Below, in pieces: positions 22,209 through 32,885 of a DNA stretch of 64,000 nucleotides. A model generated the notes under the pieces. It saw only the letters and a list, made by a program, of their open reading frames with translations, did no database searches and was not told where the DNA came from. Location of the stretch: contig OY755170.1 in the NCBI GenBank assembly GCA_963576735.1, positions 21,560,875-21,624,874 of the forward strand, read 5' to 3'. A program made the position numbers and the translations under genes. This DNA is from Bedellia somnulentella (taxonomy: Eukaryota > Arthropoda > Insecta > Lepidoptera > Bedelliidae). Within the stretch, counting starts at the first letter, position 1; every line of letters begins with the position of its first letter.

Positions 22209-23285
22209 TGTTAAAATCATTAGTATTGATGAGTTCAGGCAATAGTTCGGTCGTAGGCAATCGTTTTTTGAACATTAGTATCTAAAATTACAAGTGCCAG
22301 CATCCGCAAATTTACCGTCACCTTTATAGTTTCATTGGTTCATCTACCGTCACTTCGAGATCCGGCATGTGATATTCATTTTATATACTTCTTTGAACAA
22401 ATTATCGAAAATTCATCACCTTAGAGAACATGTGCGTATTAATACTGAATGTAAGTAAGCCAATTCTTCTTCAAAAGGGTCGATGTGGGTTTTTAATTGG
22501 GTTGTATTTCTTTTACTCATCACATTAGTATTATAACTTTTTATGCAGAAAAACTCAAATCACTTATTTCTTATCATAAATATATACAATAAATGTTGCC
22601 TCCAACATCGACTTCATCACAAATTATTTGTTTTTATAATTTCACACGCACATACTTAACATCTGTAATAATAGTTTTGACCACATAGGTATGGGTTTTT
22701 AAAAAGATACACAGGAGTACTACTTATTATACATTTGAAGGCAGGCCTCCTTCTTTATAGACTAAACACCTCTGGGCTACCAAGGTGGTTACCTCGATCT
22801 AAAACCTTGAATAAAGATATCATTTCTTGCAAACGAAACCGCAGTTCATTAAATACAATGACTCAAAGAAAATTTCAATTCAAAGTTATCTCAACGAAGT
22901 GAACAATCAGCCTTTGTGCTGCTGAAGCTTATGTCTCTTTACACAGATTGAAAGGTTCCATAAACCGTTTAAATATATACTGGTTTAACCTGAATAAACT
23001 GTTTGAAAAATTTCACATGGATTTTCAGCACGTATAAGGTAGCATTTTGTGTTATCTGATTTGAACGATTACTTACAAGTATATTCTGTAAATGGGCGCA
23101 TATGCAAACGGTTTCATGGTTATTTTATTTTATTCAGAAGATTTACAACCTTAATGAATTATCTTTTAGCCATTTACAAATCTTCACACATAATATCTTG
23201 CTAGCTTAAGGAAAAAACAGGTTAGGTATATTTACTTTGTAATAATCAATATGATAATACTGCAGAGAACTTTTTTTTTAGTTAA
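22209..23285. other. No feature recognised
   Basis: More than 1 kb of AT-rich sequence without shared repeats or convincing frames. Confidence 0.5.
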
Positions 23286-23289
23286 ATAT

Positions 23290-24562
23290 AAATGTATTAG
23301 ATTATGTACAAAACAACATTTAAACATTAACAAGGTGCCTGCTACTGGTTGTCGTCAAAGTACTGCCGGGTCAAACTTGACTTTATATATGTCACCGTGC
23401 TATCAAAAATATCTATATTATTATCGCTAATAATTTTGGATGCCCTAACGATGAAAGAATTTTTACGGTAGTTTGTTAAGAAACGAGAAACTGCCAGTGG
23501 TGCATGCCTTCTTTGCGTCCTGGCTGGAACATTAATGTTGATCCTGGAAGTTAGTTCAGGATATTCAACCGCTCCATTCAATAGCTTTATAATGTAACAG
23601 ATGTCAGCAATATCTCGTCTTTTCGACAGTGGCAAGAAGTGATACCGCTTGCATCTACTGGTATAATCCGGAGTTCTAGTATGTGCCTTGAAATCTAGAA
23701 ATTTTAAAAACCGTTTTTGGATTCTCTCAATTCGGTTCTTATAAATATCATGTTGCGGATTCCAGACTTCAGATGCGTATTCGAAAATCGGCCTTACGAA
23801 AGAGCAATATAAAATCTTTATGGTTTGCTATTACTATTGAATACACTAGCACATCGAATTACAAATCCTTGAGCCTTATAAGCTTTTTTTACAATGTTAT
23901 CAATGTGTTTGTCAAATAATAATTTGTAACATAACATAACATAAACTTTCACGCCGAATATCCCCGAAGGGGTTGGCAGAGGTACTAATACTTCTGAACA
24001 TCACGTGACTTTGTCACCTGGTGTTCAGAGTACCCACGTTTTGCATGGACAGTGTACTCACGTGATAGGGGGCAGGCCTATCGCCGTTTTGTACAAATAC
24101 ACTGTCACATGACTAAGTACAACTCAGCCATGTGGGTTTCCTCACGATGTTTTCCCTCACCGTTAACAGCCATGATAAATTAACCACACATATGTCTTTA
24201 GAAAAGACAAATTGGTGTAGGCCCGACCCAGGATTTGAACACTAGTCGTTTGCACGATAACCGAGTGTTCTACCCACTGGGCTATCACGGTTGCTAATAA
24301 TTTGTGATCGTGTATTACCCCTAAATCCCTTGATTCGTTAACTTTGGTTAATAAAGAGCCCTTTAAAAAGTAATGACTATCAGTAAGTGTTTTTTTACGC
24401 GAATAAGACAAAACGAAACACTTTCTAACGTTAAGTTCTAATTTATTCGTCTCACAATATGACTCAAAGTTGTTCAAATCACTCTGAAGGCTCTCCACGT
24501 CAGCAGAGTTATGAATACTTTTTATTATTTTCATATCATAAATCATATCAAATATCAATCAT
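23290..24562 (-). pseudogene. Jockey/CR1-like LINE, RT C-terminal half, split by SINE-A
   Basis: The upstream part (24562-24306) encodes the end of the RT domain: DMIYDMKIIKSI in place of the usual YADDMKI (the Y-x-D-D catalytic block is damaged), then LELNVRKCFVLSYSR and SRDLGVIHDHKL. The downstream part (23916-23342) encodes IFEYASEVWNP, RIERIQKRFLKFLDFKA, RYHFLPLSKRRDIADI and a VPARTQRR segment, with a stop at 23342. Together these are the thumb and C-terminal region of a Jockey/CR1-like polymerase. The N-terminal endonuclease and most RT motifs are absent, so the copy was 5'-truncated before the SINE arrived. Related fragment at 8917. Confidence 0.82.
23928..24294 (-). mobile_element. SINE-A (subfamily 1), full-length with 11-bp TSD
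   Basis: Flanked by TAATAATTTGT at 23917-23927 and 24295-24305. On the minus strand it has a tRNA-like head with A box (GATAGCCCAGTGGGTAGAAC), B box (GTGTTCAAATCCTGG), a body, the CTCTGCCAACCCC/GGGG module and an (ATGTT)n tail. Inserted in the LINE. Confidence 0.97.
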
Positions 24563-24579
24563 AATCAAATAATAATTAT

Positions 24580-24699
24580 CTTGTTTTACCTTCTACATTT
24601 ATTCTCCTTCTTTGGAGATAGCTTATGTTTAGAAGCGAACTACTTTTGACATAAGTTATCTCCAAAGAAGATTAGAATACTGTGCAGTAGTAAAACAAG
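24580..24699. repeat. 120-bp imperfect hairpin
   Basis: Outer arms CTTGTTTTAC / GTAAAACAAG; inner arms TTCTTTGGAGATAGCTTATG and its near-complement; loop at about 24628-24650. It could be a very short MITE or a small hairpin RNA locus. No second copy is present here. Confidence 0.6.
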
Positions 24700-24701
24700 G
24701 C

Positions 24702-25505
24702 ATGAGAAGGTCAGTTCAGATCATTAATAAGAATTTTGAGTATATTATTAGATTTTCAGTACGTTACAATAGTGATCAGTCTGTATATTATCGATTTATT
24801 GGTATGCATGTATCATCGCAATTAGCCACGATACTATTTTCACGGTTAGTATTGACTTCTTAAAGGCTAGCTATTGTAACAATGGTCTCACAATATGCAC
24901 AATGGTTGCAATCAGTGGCATTGTTCAAGCCGAACCTGTTAACTTTTAGATCACCGCACTGTACGGTTGCATTCGCACTATTTTCACGAGACTGAACAGA
25001 AATTCAATTTGGTTCAAAAACGTTGGGTGACCTACCTTCGATATTTTATTTGGGCTATAAAATTTACTGTTGATTGTTTCGTTGCTCTACGAGGCGTGCA
25101 ATGAATACCAACTAAAAGCAGATTCTTCCCTCCGTAAAGGAACTCAGCCCTATAATATAAGCGATTTTTTTCATTCTTAATTTATGATAAGATTTAGCTG
25201 GCTTAGTTTGGTAAAGTAGCTTAAGGACTAAACTCAATACTGATTTCACTTCTTTATATTGATAATAACTATGTATATATGAAATGACAAACCTATATTT
25301 AAACCACATACTTAAAAAAAACATAAAATTAAACTTATGCGTGATTATGCGATTGGCCTTGTATTAATTTTGATGGAGAGTGCTTCATGATCAGGGTGCT
25401 TACAATGTGGATTGAAGAGGTTGTGTTATGAACAGCTCTCGAATATACTCGCGTGATTTTATACACCCTATCCCATAGCCTTTACCTAAAGTTGAACATA
25501 TGAGT
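24702..25505. other. No feature recognised
   Basis: AT-rich. Confidence 0.5.
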
Positions 25506-25508
25506 GAC

Positions 25509-25640
25509 ATACATACATACACTTACGCCATTCGTTCCTGTGGGGCAGAAGCTATCATTCTGCAAATTTTATGATCCTGCCCAACAGCACGACTTTCATT
25601 TATTTGTATCATACTTTTGAAACACACCCTCTTTTCACAC
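25509..25640 (-). mobile_element. RTE-like LINE 3' end, diverged
   Basis: ACATACATACATACACTTAC then GCCATTCGTTCCTGTGGGGC and TTTTATGATCCTGCCCAAC, matching the family in order. Confidence 0.65.
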
Positions 25641-26240
25641 CACGGTAACTACTCATAACTAGTTATAAATACCTAGTAATAATATGTTGAACGTGATATT
25701 TCTTATGAACATTGGTAAAACCAAAATCTTATTGAATGATTTGCGGATAACAGAAAGATAAATATAATATTTTATTATCATGCTTATGAAATTATTAATA
25801 CTACTATCTTTAAAAGAAAAAAAAACCGCAAATTCCACAATAGTATCATAGTGCAAAGTACGAGTATATTTCAGTTTCAATACTAAGTAATACTACTACT
25901 AAGAACTGTGAAAGTATGAATAATACATTCCCACTCTTGAAATAAGAAAAGTTTCAACAATACTGCAGTATTCCCTTCATTGTGTCATGACATAACAGTA
26001 TGTTTCTGTTTCAATACCAGCTGTGATAACGAGAATTCGCACGGGAGACGTCGAGAAGGCAAATTGGTGACATGTCACGAGTTAACAAGGTCTTACGCCG
26101 CAGACAGACTGTGAAATACCGACATTAACACTTCTCCTAGATGAGAGGGTGAGCTCATTTTTCAAAGGCACTTATTTTATTACTTTCAGCAATACTATTA
26201 TTTCTAAGATTGCACCTTAATTTTTATTTATGTGAATGTA
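25641..26240. other. Mostly unassigned
   Basis: AT-rich apart from a GC-richer patch at 26020-26120. The patch follows a polypyrimidine tract and AG, but holds no long open frame. Confidence 0.4.
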
Positions 26241-26244
26241 TTTT

Positions 26245-26430
26245 TTTACGTCGAATATTCCCTAAGGAATAGAAGAAGCGCGCACAAAACATTTAGAAAC
26301 TTCGGAATCTAATTTTCAAGCAATCAACGGCACGAGCAATCAAATTATAGGTGCAAGACTATCAGCCTTTGGTACGAATACACAGGCAGGTGACAAAGTT
26401 TAAACAGTGTCGCCGTAGTCCCGATGTACC
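26245..26430 (-). mobile_element. SINE-A, heavily degraded
   Basis: TTTTACGTCGAATATTCCCT, then TATCAGCCTTTGGTACGAAT followed by ACACAGGCAGGTGACAAAGT, match the family at low identity and in order. Confidence 0.45.
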
Positions 26431-26728
26431 AAGTAGACGTATACCTCTGCATGAATTATTAAACTGATGTAAAGCTTGAGTAACGAGGCGTGTTGTTGTT
26501 TTTTTTAAACTATCGTTATTTGATTTTCTCAAGTATTACCAAAATAGCAATCTCATTTTTAATTTTAAGATATAATATTAACATATATTTTAAATGTCAT
26601 ATATCAGAAAGGAAAATAATATGACCGCAGTAAACTAGGACTTATATAACCCTACTGCCAACAATCTTGCAAATAAAAAAGCAAGATTCGTAGGAAACAA
26701 GATTGCAGTAAATATACAATACATGCAT

Positions 26729-26975
26729 ATACATACATACATATACTCACGGCTATAAATCCCTTAACGGGGTAGCCAGCGCTTTGGAATGAGAAATTCC
26801 TCAGCCACTTTTGGAAGTTGATTGGGGAAAAGATGATAATAATTAATGTTTTTGGTGACGGGTCTCCAACCACATCGCCCAAAAATCACTTAAAAATCCC
26901 CTATACCCTTAGTCGCCTCTTACAATCACCCACAGGTAGAAATGGGGTAGTGTTATTCTAAGCCGACACTACACG
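26729..26975 (-). mobile_element. SINE-B, full-length
   Basis: Complete, GATCACCCACGGG-like subfamily; ends at CCGACACTACACGGC. Both flanks are ACATA-rich, so the duplication cannot be read. Confidence 0.9.
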
Positions 26976-27035
26976 GCACATACATATATATACATACATT
27001 TTCTCATGCCATTAGTTTCCATTGCAGTAAACATA
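26976..27035 (-). mobile_element. RTE-like LINE 3' tip
   Basis: CATACATTTTCTCATGCCAT then TAGTTTCCATTGCAGT. A minimal fragment directly beside the SINE-B. Confidence 0.5.
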
Positions 27036-27380
27036 TGGCTTTATAATCTCCTGACTGTATAATCACGATATGCCAGAGGGCTCTATATATAACTTAAGCA
27101 GTTTACAGTAACAAACTCTAGAAATCAGCTCAGTGCTGAATGCTTATCAAAATTAAGCATTCATTAGGCCAGATGTTGTTACTGCCGGGAACTTTAGCTC
27201 TTTGCGTCGAAATTTATGGAATTCAAGACATTATAAGTTGTTTTAAATTATTTACTTTATTGTGTGTATTAGCTTAATAACAGTTACTTGTTTTGTTCTA
27301 ATAAACAAATCATATTGCACAAATGTCACAATTAATCAATATACACGGACACATTAAACACAGATCAAGTTAGCCCCAAA
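27036..27380. other. No feature recognised
   Basis: AT-rich. Confidence 0.5.
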
Positions 27381-27384
27381 CTAA

Positions 27385-27636
27385 CATACATACATACATA
27401 CATATACTCACGGCTATAAATCCCTAAAAGGGGTAGCCAGAGCTAAGGAATAAGAAATTCCCTCAGCCACTTTTGGAAGTTGCGTGGGAAAATATGGTAA
27501 AATAAAGGTTGATGGTGATGGGTCTCCAACCGCATCGTCCAAAAATCCCTCAAAAGCCCCAATACCGTTAGTCGCCTCTTACGTACACCCACCGGAAGAA
27601 ATGGGGTAGTGCTATTCTATGCCGACAATACACAGC
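27385..27636 (-). mobile_element. SINE-B, full-length
   Basis: Complete with a long (CATA)n tail. Short probable duplication AACTAA on both sides. Confidence 0.92.
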
Positions 27637-27657
27637 TCAACTAAGTAAACATGTATA

Positions 27658-27838
27658 ATGGGATGCTAACTCAACGATATATTTAATATTGTATAATACA
27701 CATATAAATAACATCCAAGACTAAGAACCAATAATTTACGCTCATCACATAAATGTTTCTCTCAGCAAAGATCGAACCCGCTACCTCTGGGCCGACAAGC
27801 TAGTCACCTTTCCGCTCGGTCACTTACAAGTGTTTCAT
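27658..27838 (-). mobile_element. SINE-C (tRNA-like head)
   Basis: On the minus strand: GTGACCGAGCGGAAAGGTGA (A-box region), AGCGGGTTCGATCTTTGC (B box), then TATGTGATGAGCGTAAATTA, CTTAGTCTTGGATGTTATT and an ATATCGTTGAGTTAGCATCC end. Shares head, body and end with 44731-45060. Confidence 0.75.
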
Positions 27839-28155
27839 TCATGGCGTGAAGGGTCGTGTCATAATAAATTACTAAGAATAATATCACAAATATACTTTCC
27901 TTTTCATCTCAGTCATTTAAAACTAGGTTGGTTAGTTTGATACAGAAAAATCATATCAAGGCTTTAAATTTGGATTCACGCTTGAGAGCATTTATACATT
28001 TTTTGTTAAAACTGGCTTGTTGAGCTATGTTAACGCATCAAATGCATTGCTATGCCAGTATTTTTATAAAGTGAAAATACCCGGTTATTCAAATGAAATT
28101 GTGTTTTGTATTTGGCATTTGCCAGTTTATAAATGGTTGGCATTTTTGCTTAGAC
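27839..28155. other. No feature recognised
   Basis: AT-rich. Confidence 0.5.
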
Positions 28156-28167
28156 TTAAAAACAAAT

Positions 28168-28538
28168 GTGACGACGTGATAGCTCAGTGGGTAGAACACA
28201 GGTTAACGTGTAAGCGACTAGTGTTCAAATCCCGGGTCGGGCCTACACCAATTTGTCTTTTCTAAAGACATATGTGTGGTTAATTTATCATGGTTGTTAA
28301 CGGTGAGGGAAAACATCGTGAGGAAACCCACATGGCTGAGTTGTACTTAGTCATGTGACAGTGTATTCGTAGAAAACGGCGATAGGTCTGCCCCCTATCA
28401 CGTGAGTACACTGTCCATGCAAAACGTGGGTACTCTGAACACCGGGTGACTAAGTCACGTGATGTTCAGAAGTATTAGTACCTCTGCCAACCCCTTCGGA
28501 CATATTCGGCGTGAACGTTTATGTTATGTTATGTTATG
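28168..28538 (+). mobile_element. SINE-A (subfamily 1), full-length with 12-bp TSD
   Basis: Flanked by TTAAAAACAAAT at 28156-28167 and 28539-28550. A box GATAGCTCAGTGGGTAGAAC and B box GTTCAAATCCCGG in the head; tail (ATGTT)n. The best plus-strand reference copy. Confidence 0.97.
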
Positions 28539-28753
28539 TTAAAAACAAATCTTTTGTATATACTCGTATAAGACCACTTTTGTATGTACCTAACTTTGAT
28601 AATTGCTCATAATAGTTTAGTTTAGTTTATATAGTTTGGGCTAACTTGATCTACGTATAATATGTCAGCACATATATATTATATAATATATATTTTTCTT
28701 CATCGGCCTATGAGTTTTCATTAATTTTGAGTAAATTGAACGTAGGTTTCAAT

Positions 28754-29174
28754 GGGAGGTTTTCCTTTTTTTCTTTTTTTCTTCTTCAATGTTCTCAGGA
28801 TAGATGGCGCCAGACTAGCTATGTTACTGGTAGGAACGGAACGTAACACCGTTTTTCACACTTGGATGTAATGATATCGTAAAACGGAACGTACATAAAA
28901 ACGTTCTGATTTGAAAGTCTAAATTAACATCAGTTTAAGCCAGGATAGCTCAAAAGTAAATAAACAAAGACGGTACTTATATTTAACATTCTTTTTGTTG
29001 TTTTTACTCGCCAAAAAGTTACTCTATGGTGCTATGACACATGTTCATAACGCTGACATTGGCGAAATTATTGTGTGGCGAAATTGTGTGGTAAGTAACG
29101 TAGTTACATCAACGCCATCTACAGAGCTCTAGGAAACTATGTTGTTTTTTTATTTCTCAAAAAGAAAACCTCTC
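28754..29174. mobile_element. GAGAGG MITE, copy 3
   Basis: 421 bp, termini as in the other copies (left tip GGGAGG), AT on both sides (28752-28753 and 29175-29176). Confidence 0.8.
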
Positions 29175-29176
29175 AT

Positions 29177-29780
29177 TACTCTGAAATTAGTTTCACTATT
29201 GAAAAGCGTCAAAAAAGTTTAAACTTTTAACAAAAAGGATTGTTATTCATTGAAACGTAATGGAATGAAACCTAGGTAACCGTTATGATTTTACAGAAGC
29301 CAACCAGCAGGTTTAACAAATGTTGTAAAAATGATATATCTTTTTGCATTTACTTTTCGCTTGCAAATATGACTCAGTAAATTAAATCTGCATCTAAATT
29401 TCAGGGAACATTAATTAAAATTAGAGCTGCCACAAAGAGGATTTTGTAAAATATCTAATATTCGGCCACGTTCTTTTCCAAATTCCAAATAGTCTGCCGC
29501 CGAATTCGTGACATGAGATTCAGTGAATTTTACGGAGATATCTTCCTACACCCGTCTGTTTAGAACAGGTGGGGGAACGCAAACGACGCAGCAATGTTAG
29601 CTCATTAGTTAGAATATGTTCTGCAAATTTAGTCATCCCACCTTATATTTCTTAGTAATTTTAGCTAGCACAGAATTTAGAAAATAATAACCAAGATTTT
29701 TGTCGGGTTATGTGCAAAGAAGAGTATTATACTAACCAAATGACTTAAGCCGTGCACGTAATCGATTGTTTTGGGTGAAG
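29177..29780. other. No feature recognised
   Basis: Nothing supported. Confidence 0.5.
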
Positions 29781-29793
29781 TGAGTATATACAT

Positions 29794-30076
29794 TAATTAA
29801 TAAAAGATGAATAAAGGAAAGAAAAATTTGGACACCGGCGGGGTTCGAACCCGCGACCTCGGGTATACGCCCCCGTCGCTTTGCCAATTGAGCTACAGTG
29901 TCAATGGCTACCAGTGCGAAATTCTTCTATCCTTTGTTTGTTTTACACTTTTTAAGTAGTGTTTGCGTTCCCTACCTCCGATTTTTCAGTGTCCAAATTT
30001 TTCTCTCCTTTATTCATCTGTTATTAATTAATAATAATCCCCACACGAGGATTTCATGTCAAAAACATTCAAATCA
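29794..30076 (-). mobile_element. tRNA-like palindromic retroelement, complete copy with 13-bp TSD
   Basis: Flanked by TGAGTATATACAT at 29781-29793 and 30077-30089. On the minus strand a tRNA-like unit (29829-29902) has a 7-bp acceptor stem (GACACTG/CGGTGTC, one T-G pair), GCTC/GAGC D stem and GCGGG/CCCGC T stem with TTCGAAC loop. The anticodon arm pairs poorly. The whole element is framed by inverted arms of about 40 bp (TTAATTAATAA...GGACAC and complement). Long duplications argue for retrotransposition, the inverted arms are MITE-like. Confidence 0.85.
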
Positions 30077-30089
30077 TGAGTATATACAT

Positions 30090-31035
30090 ATTTATATGCG
30101 TGTATATTTCATAATATCTAGGATTGGCACGCGGTAAACCAATTGATTTTTGATACCAGTGGGAAGAACCTCAGCTCTCGCTTAAAGTTGCACTTACTGG
30201 TTACAGCCCAAATAGATTCTGAGATACCATATTCAGATGGAATGCTAAAACAAACACGTGCATATAAGTTTTGCACACGTGCAGTATCAAATTCAGTGGT
30301 CAATTAAGTATGCAACTACCATGCATATGCATCCATATCACAGCAATTTAATCTCGATAAAACATTAGAAACATAAAGACGCAGTCGCCAGATTTATGTT
30401 ATTGATAAAATTTGCTAACTAGATTTAAAATCTAATCATCATCAATCATAAAAACTATCTCAAATTTATGATTTCCTTATTCACCAGTTGAGTGACTTTA
30501 ACACAACTCTACCAATGTATACTATTCGCCTTTTTTAAAGAGTTTGTCTCATTTTTTCGGTGAATTACAGATTTGATTAACTTTTTGATTGAAAATCAAC
30601 TCAGAGACTTTATTTAAACAATCCAATAAGATTTTATACTTACTTAGGCAAGGAATAAAAGTTAAGCCCAGAAACTCAACTAAACAGATTTTAGAAATAT
30701 TTATTTTTTCGTCATGATCCCAGTTGTTCAATTAAGGTTTAATTAACTTATAATTATTACGACCAAGTTTTTCTGAAGTAATCGAAGTTTGAACCCAACA
30801 ATAATTATTTCAAAGTTTTCTTTGTCTCTGACAAGGTGCTGCGGTTAATAAAATTTACTGAGCTAATAATATATTCCAGCGTTTTGTATTATAATTTTGT
30901 GTATTTTTTACTATTCTTTGCTTTAATTTTACACTTGAATGTAACGCTTGTTTAATATTTCAATAGCCTCATCATACGATCCCATAAACTAATTTGCTAT
31001 TCTTTTACACTCATTAATAATTCAACACCGGAAAA
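30090..31035. other. No feature recognised
   Basis: AT-rich. Confidence 0.5.
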
Positions 31036-31113
31036 AAAATGTTACCGTCTTTTCACACCCACCCATGGGAAGAAACGGGGTTTTGCTAATCTTAGCCGAT
31101 ACCACACAGTAAT
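31036..31113 (-). mobile_element. SINE-B 5' head fragment
   Basis: CACCCACCCATGGGAAGAAA and GCCGATACCACACAGT match the family head. Confidence 0.6.
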
Positions 31114-31571
31114 TTTAAACTTAACGTTTTATAATAACACTTATATACTCTTTTCAACAATTACTGTGCATCAGCATACGTTAACCAACCTTTCTACTAT
31201 AAAATGATTGCATAACCTTTTAACGTAGCAACGCATAAATATTGCAAAGCTTCAATATTGAAACACGGTTTATATTGCAATAGCCTTTCAGTAACAACTA
31301 GTTAAAACGTATTTTCTCATTTCGAAAGCACTAGAAAAGAAACCAAGCGTCTTTGTAAAACAACAAAGAAACAAAGTACAAGTAAATCGTTTGCATCCCT
31401 CACGTACTCGGCCCGACATTCTCTTAAACGTGCATTCTCTTTCACTGAAAACGAACGACGCTGTTAATCTAAACCTAAATATATCACTACAACAATCTAT
31501 CTGAAGTTCAAAGCTGTATTAAAATAGAAGCCCAAGATTAGGAAATTCCTTAACTAATTTTGGATCAGGGT
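31114..31571. other. No feature recognised
   Basis: AT-rich. Confidence 0.5.
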
Positions 31572-31580
31572 GGTTCTATT

Positions 31581-31843
31581 ATTACTAATAAATAAAGGAA
31601 AGGAAAATTTCGACACAGGCGGGAATCGAACCCGCGACCTCGGGTATCCGCCCCAACGCATTGCCAATTGAGCCACCGTGTCAATGGCTGCCAGCGCGAA
31701 ATTCTTCTATCTTTTATTTCTTTTACACGTTTAAGTAGTGTTTGCGTTCGCGGGTTCGATTCCCGCCTGTGTCGAAATTTTTCTTTCATTTATTAGTAAT
31801 AATCTCCACATGAGGTTTTTATGAACAAAAAGATTTAAATTAT
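31581..31843 (-). mobile_element. tRNA-like palindromic retroelement, second copy with TSD
   Basis: Flanked by GGTTCTATT (31572-31580) and GGTTCTATA (31844-31852). The tRNA-like unit lies at 31611-31684 on the minus strand. Here the inverted arm reaches into the unit: the B-box side (CGGGTTCGATTCCCGCC) is present a second time at the other end (31759-31775), making a hairpin with about 55-bp arms. Confidence 0.82.
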
Positions 31844-31874
31844 GGTTCTATAATTATTGCTTCGAACCGCAACC

Positions 31875-31921
31875 ATCAAAAGAAATGGTTTTGCGCTATT
31901 CAATACTGACACTACACAGTT
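31875..31921 (-). mobile_element. SINE-B 5' head fragment
   Basis: AAAGAAATGGTTTTGCGCTA then TTCAATACTGACACTACACA. Confidence 0.45.
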
Positions 31922-31961
31922 TGTAAAAAACACCGTCAAAACCTAACAAATATTATTTATT

Positions 31962-32195
31962 TGAAGCCGGCGTGGAAGGTTGTGTTATTAGAGGATGACC
32001 TCGGAGGACACATTTAGAACCAAATAGTAAGTGTACTTAAAAATGCAGGCGTCCGAAGAAGGAAGAATAAAAGAGCATACGAGTATATGAAAAGATTGAT
32101 GTATGAGAAGATGAAGCGGGAGAGGTTTTCCAGTATCGATAGTTTCTACCTATCCAAAGGGAACCAATGGCGTGAGTACATGTATGGTCGTAGTT
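31962..32195 (+). mobile_element. RTE-like LINE 3' end, plus strand
   Basis: Encodes remnants of EGCVIRGRPRRTHLEPN, then a run into the 3' module (GATAGTTTCTACCTATCC, GGCGTGAGTACATGTATGG). Degraded by small indels. Confidence 0.75.
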
Positions 32196-32264
32196 GCAAG
32201 TGTACAAAGTATTATAAAACCTCTGTTATTAAACGTGCTGTTAAACCTTAAAATGCTCTCTCTC

Positions 32265-32452
32265 TATGCTCATGGCCATAAATCCCGAAAAGGGGTAGCA
32301 AGAGCCTTAGAGCTAGAAACTCCTCAGTCACATTTGGAAGTTGATGGGGGAGAAGTTGGTATAACCTTATACCCTTAGTCGCCTCTTCCGACACCCGTGT
32401 TAAAAAAGGGGTAGTGACATTCTAGTGACAAGCCGGCACTACACGGACACTT
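32265..32452 (-). mobile_element. SINE-B with internal deletion
   Basis: ATGGCCATAAATCCCGAAAA at the 3' end, GCCGGCACTACACGG at the head. About 50 bp around the B-box-like block are missing. Confidence 0.75.
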
Positions 32453-32455
32453 AAT

Positions 32456-32715
32456 CAACTGGCGCATATTAAGGACACCTACAAAGTAGATATAGACGCC
32501 CTAGATATTGTACGTTATTGCAGAATTCTGAAGCGTGGTATTGCATAATAGTTTCTCAGGGGACATTACTTATTTTGCATGATGCTAACGTCTCCTCTTG
32601 CTCATTTGTATTCATTAATATGTTTTGGATAACATCTTTTCTCTCTACGATCTTTTCAATTTATCGAAAGTGTTTTACAGAATACCATATATATTATATG
32701 GATTACTCGCACTAG
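32456..32715. other. No feature recognised
   Basis: AT-rich. Confidence 0.5.
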
Positions 32716-32725
32716 TAGCCACTTG

Positions 32726-32830
32726 ACACTGTAGCTCAATTGGCAGAGCGACGGGGGCGTATGCCCGGAGGTCATGGGTTCGAACCCCGCCGGTGTCCAA
32801 ATTTTTCTTTCCTTTATTTATTTTTAATCA
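32726..32830 (+). mobile_element. tRNA-like retroelement, truncated to the tRNA-like unit and 3' arm
   Basis: A well-preserved tRNA-like unit: acceptor GACACTG/CGGTGTC, A box GTAGCTCAATTGGCAGAGC, B box GGGTTCGAACCCC. It is followed by AAATTTTTCTTTCCTTTATT. It is not called as a functional tRNA because the anticodon arm is irregular and the family is repeated. Confidence 0.75.
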
Positions 32831-32885
32831 TAGTAATGAGTTTTTTTCATACCCACGCTACATTTAAGCAAACAAATAAATCTAC

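Noticed and set aside
26020..26130. Small exon after a polypyrimidine tract
   Set aside because: Frames are short, donor sites weak and no partner exon exists; too little evidence.
26652..26882. 76-codon minus-strand frame as gene
   Set aside because: Lies inside SINE-B; similar frames appear in other copies.
28168..28245. tRNA gene in SINE-A head
   Set aside because: Only A and B boxes are kept; it is the 5' head of a SINE with a defined TSD.
29829..29902. Functional tRNA gene
   Set aside because: Anticodon arm pairs poorly, and the unit recurs inside a repeated palindromic element with target duplications.
31565..31789. 74-codon minus-strand frame as gene
   Set aside because: Spans the tRNA-like palindromic element; a translation artefact.
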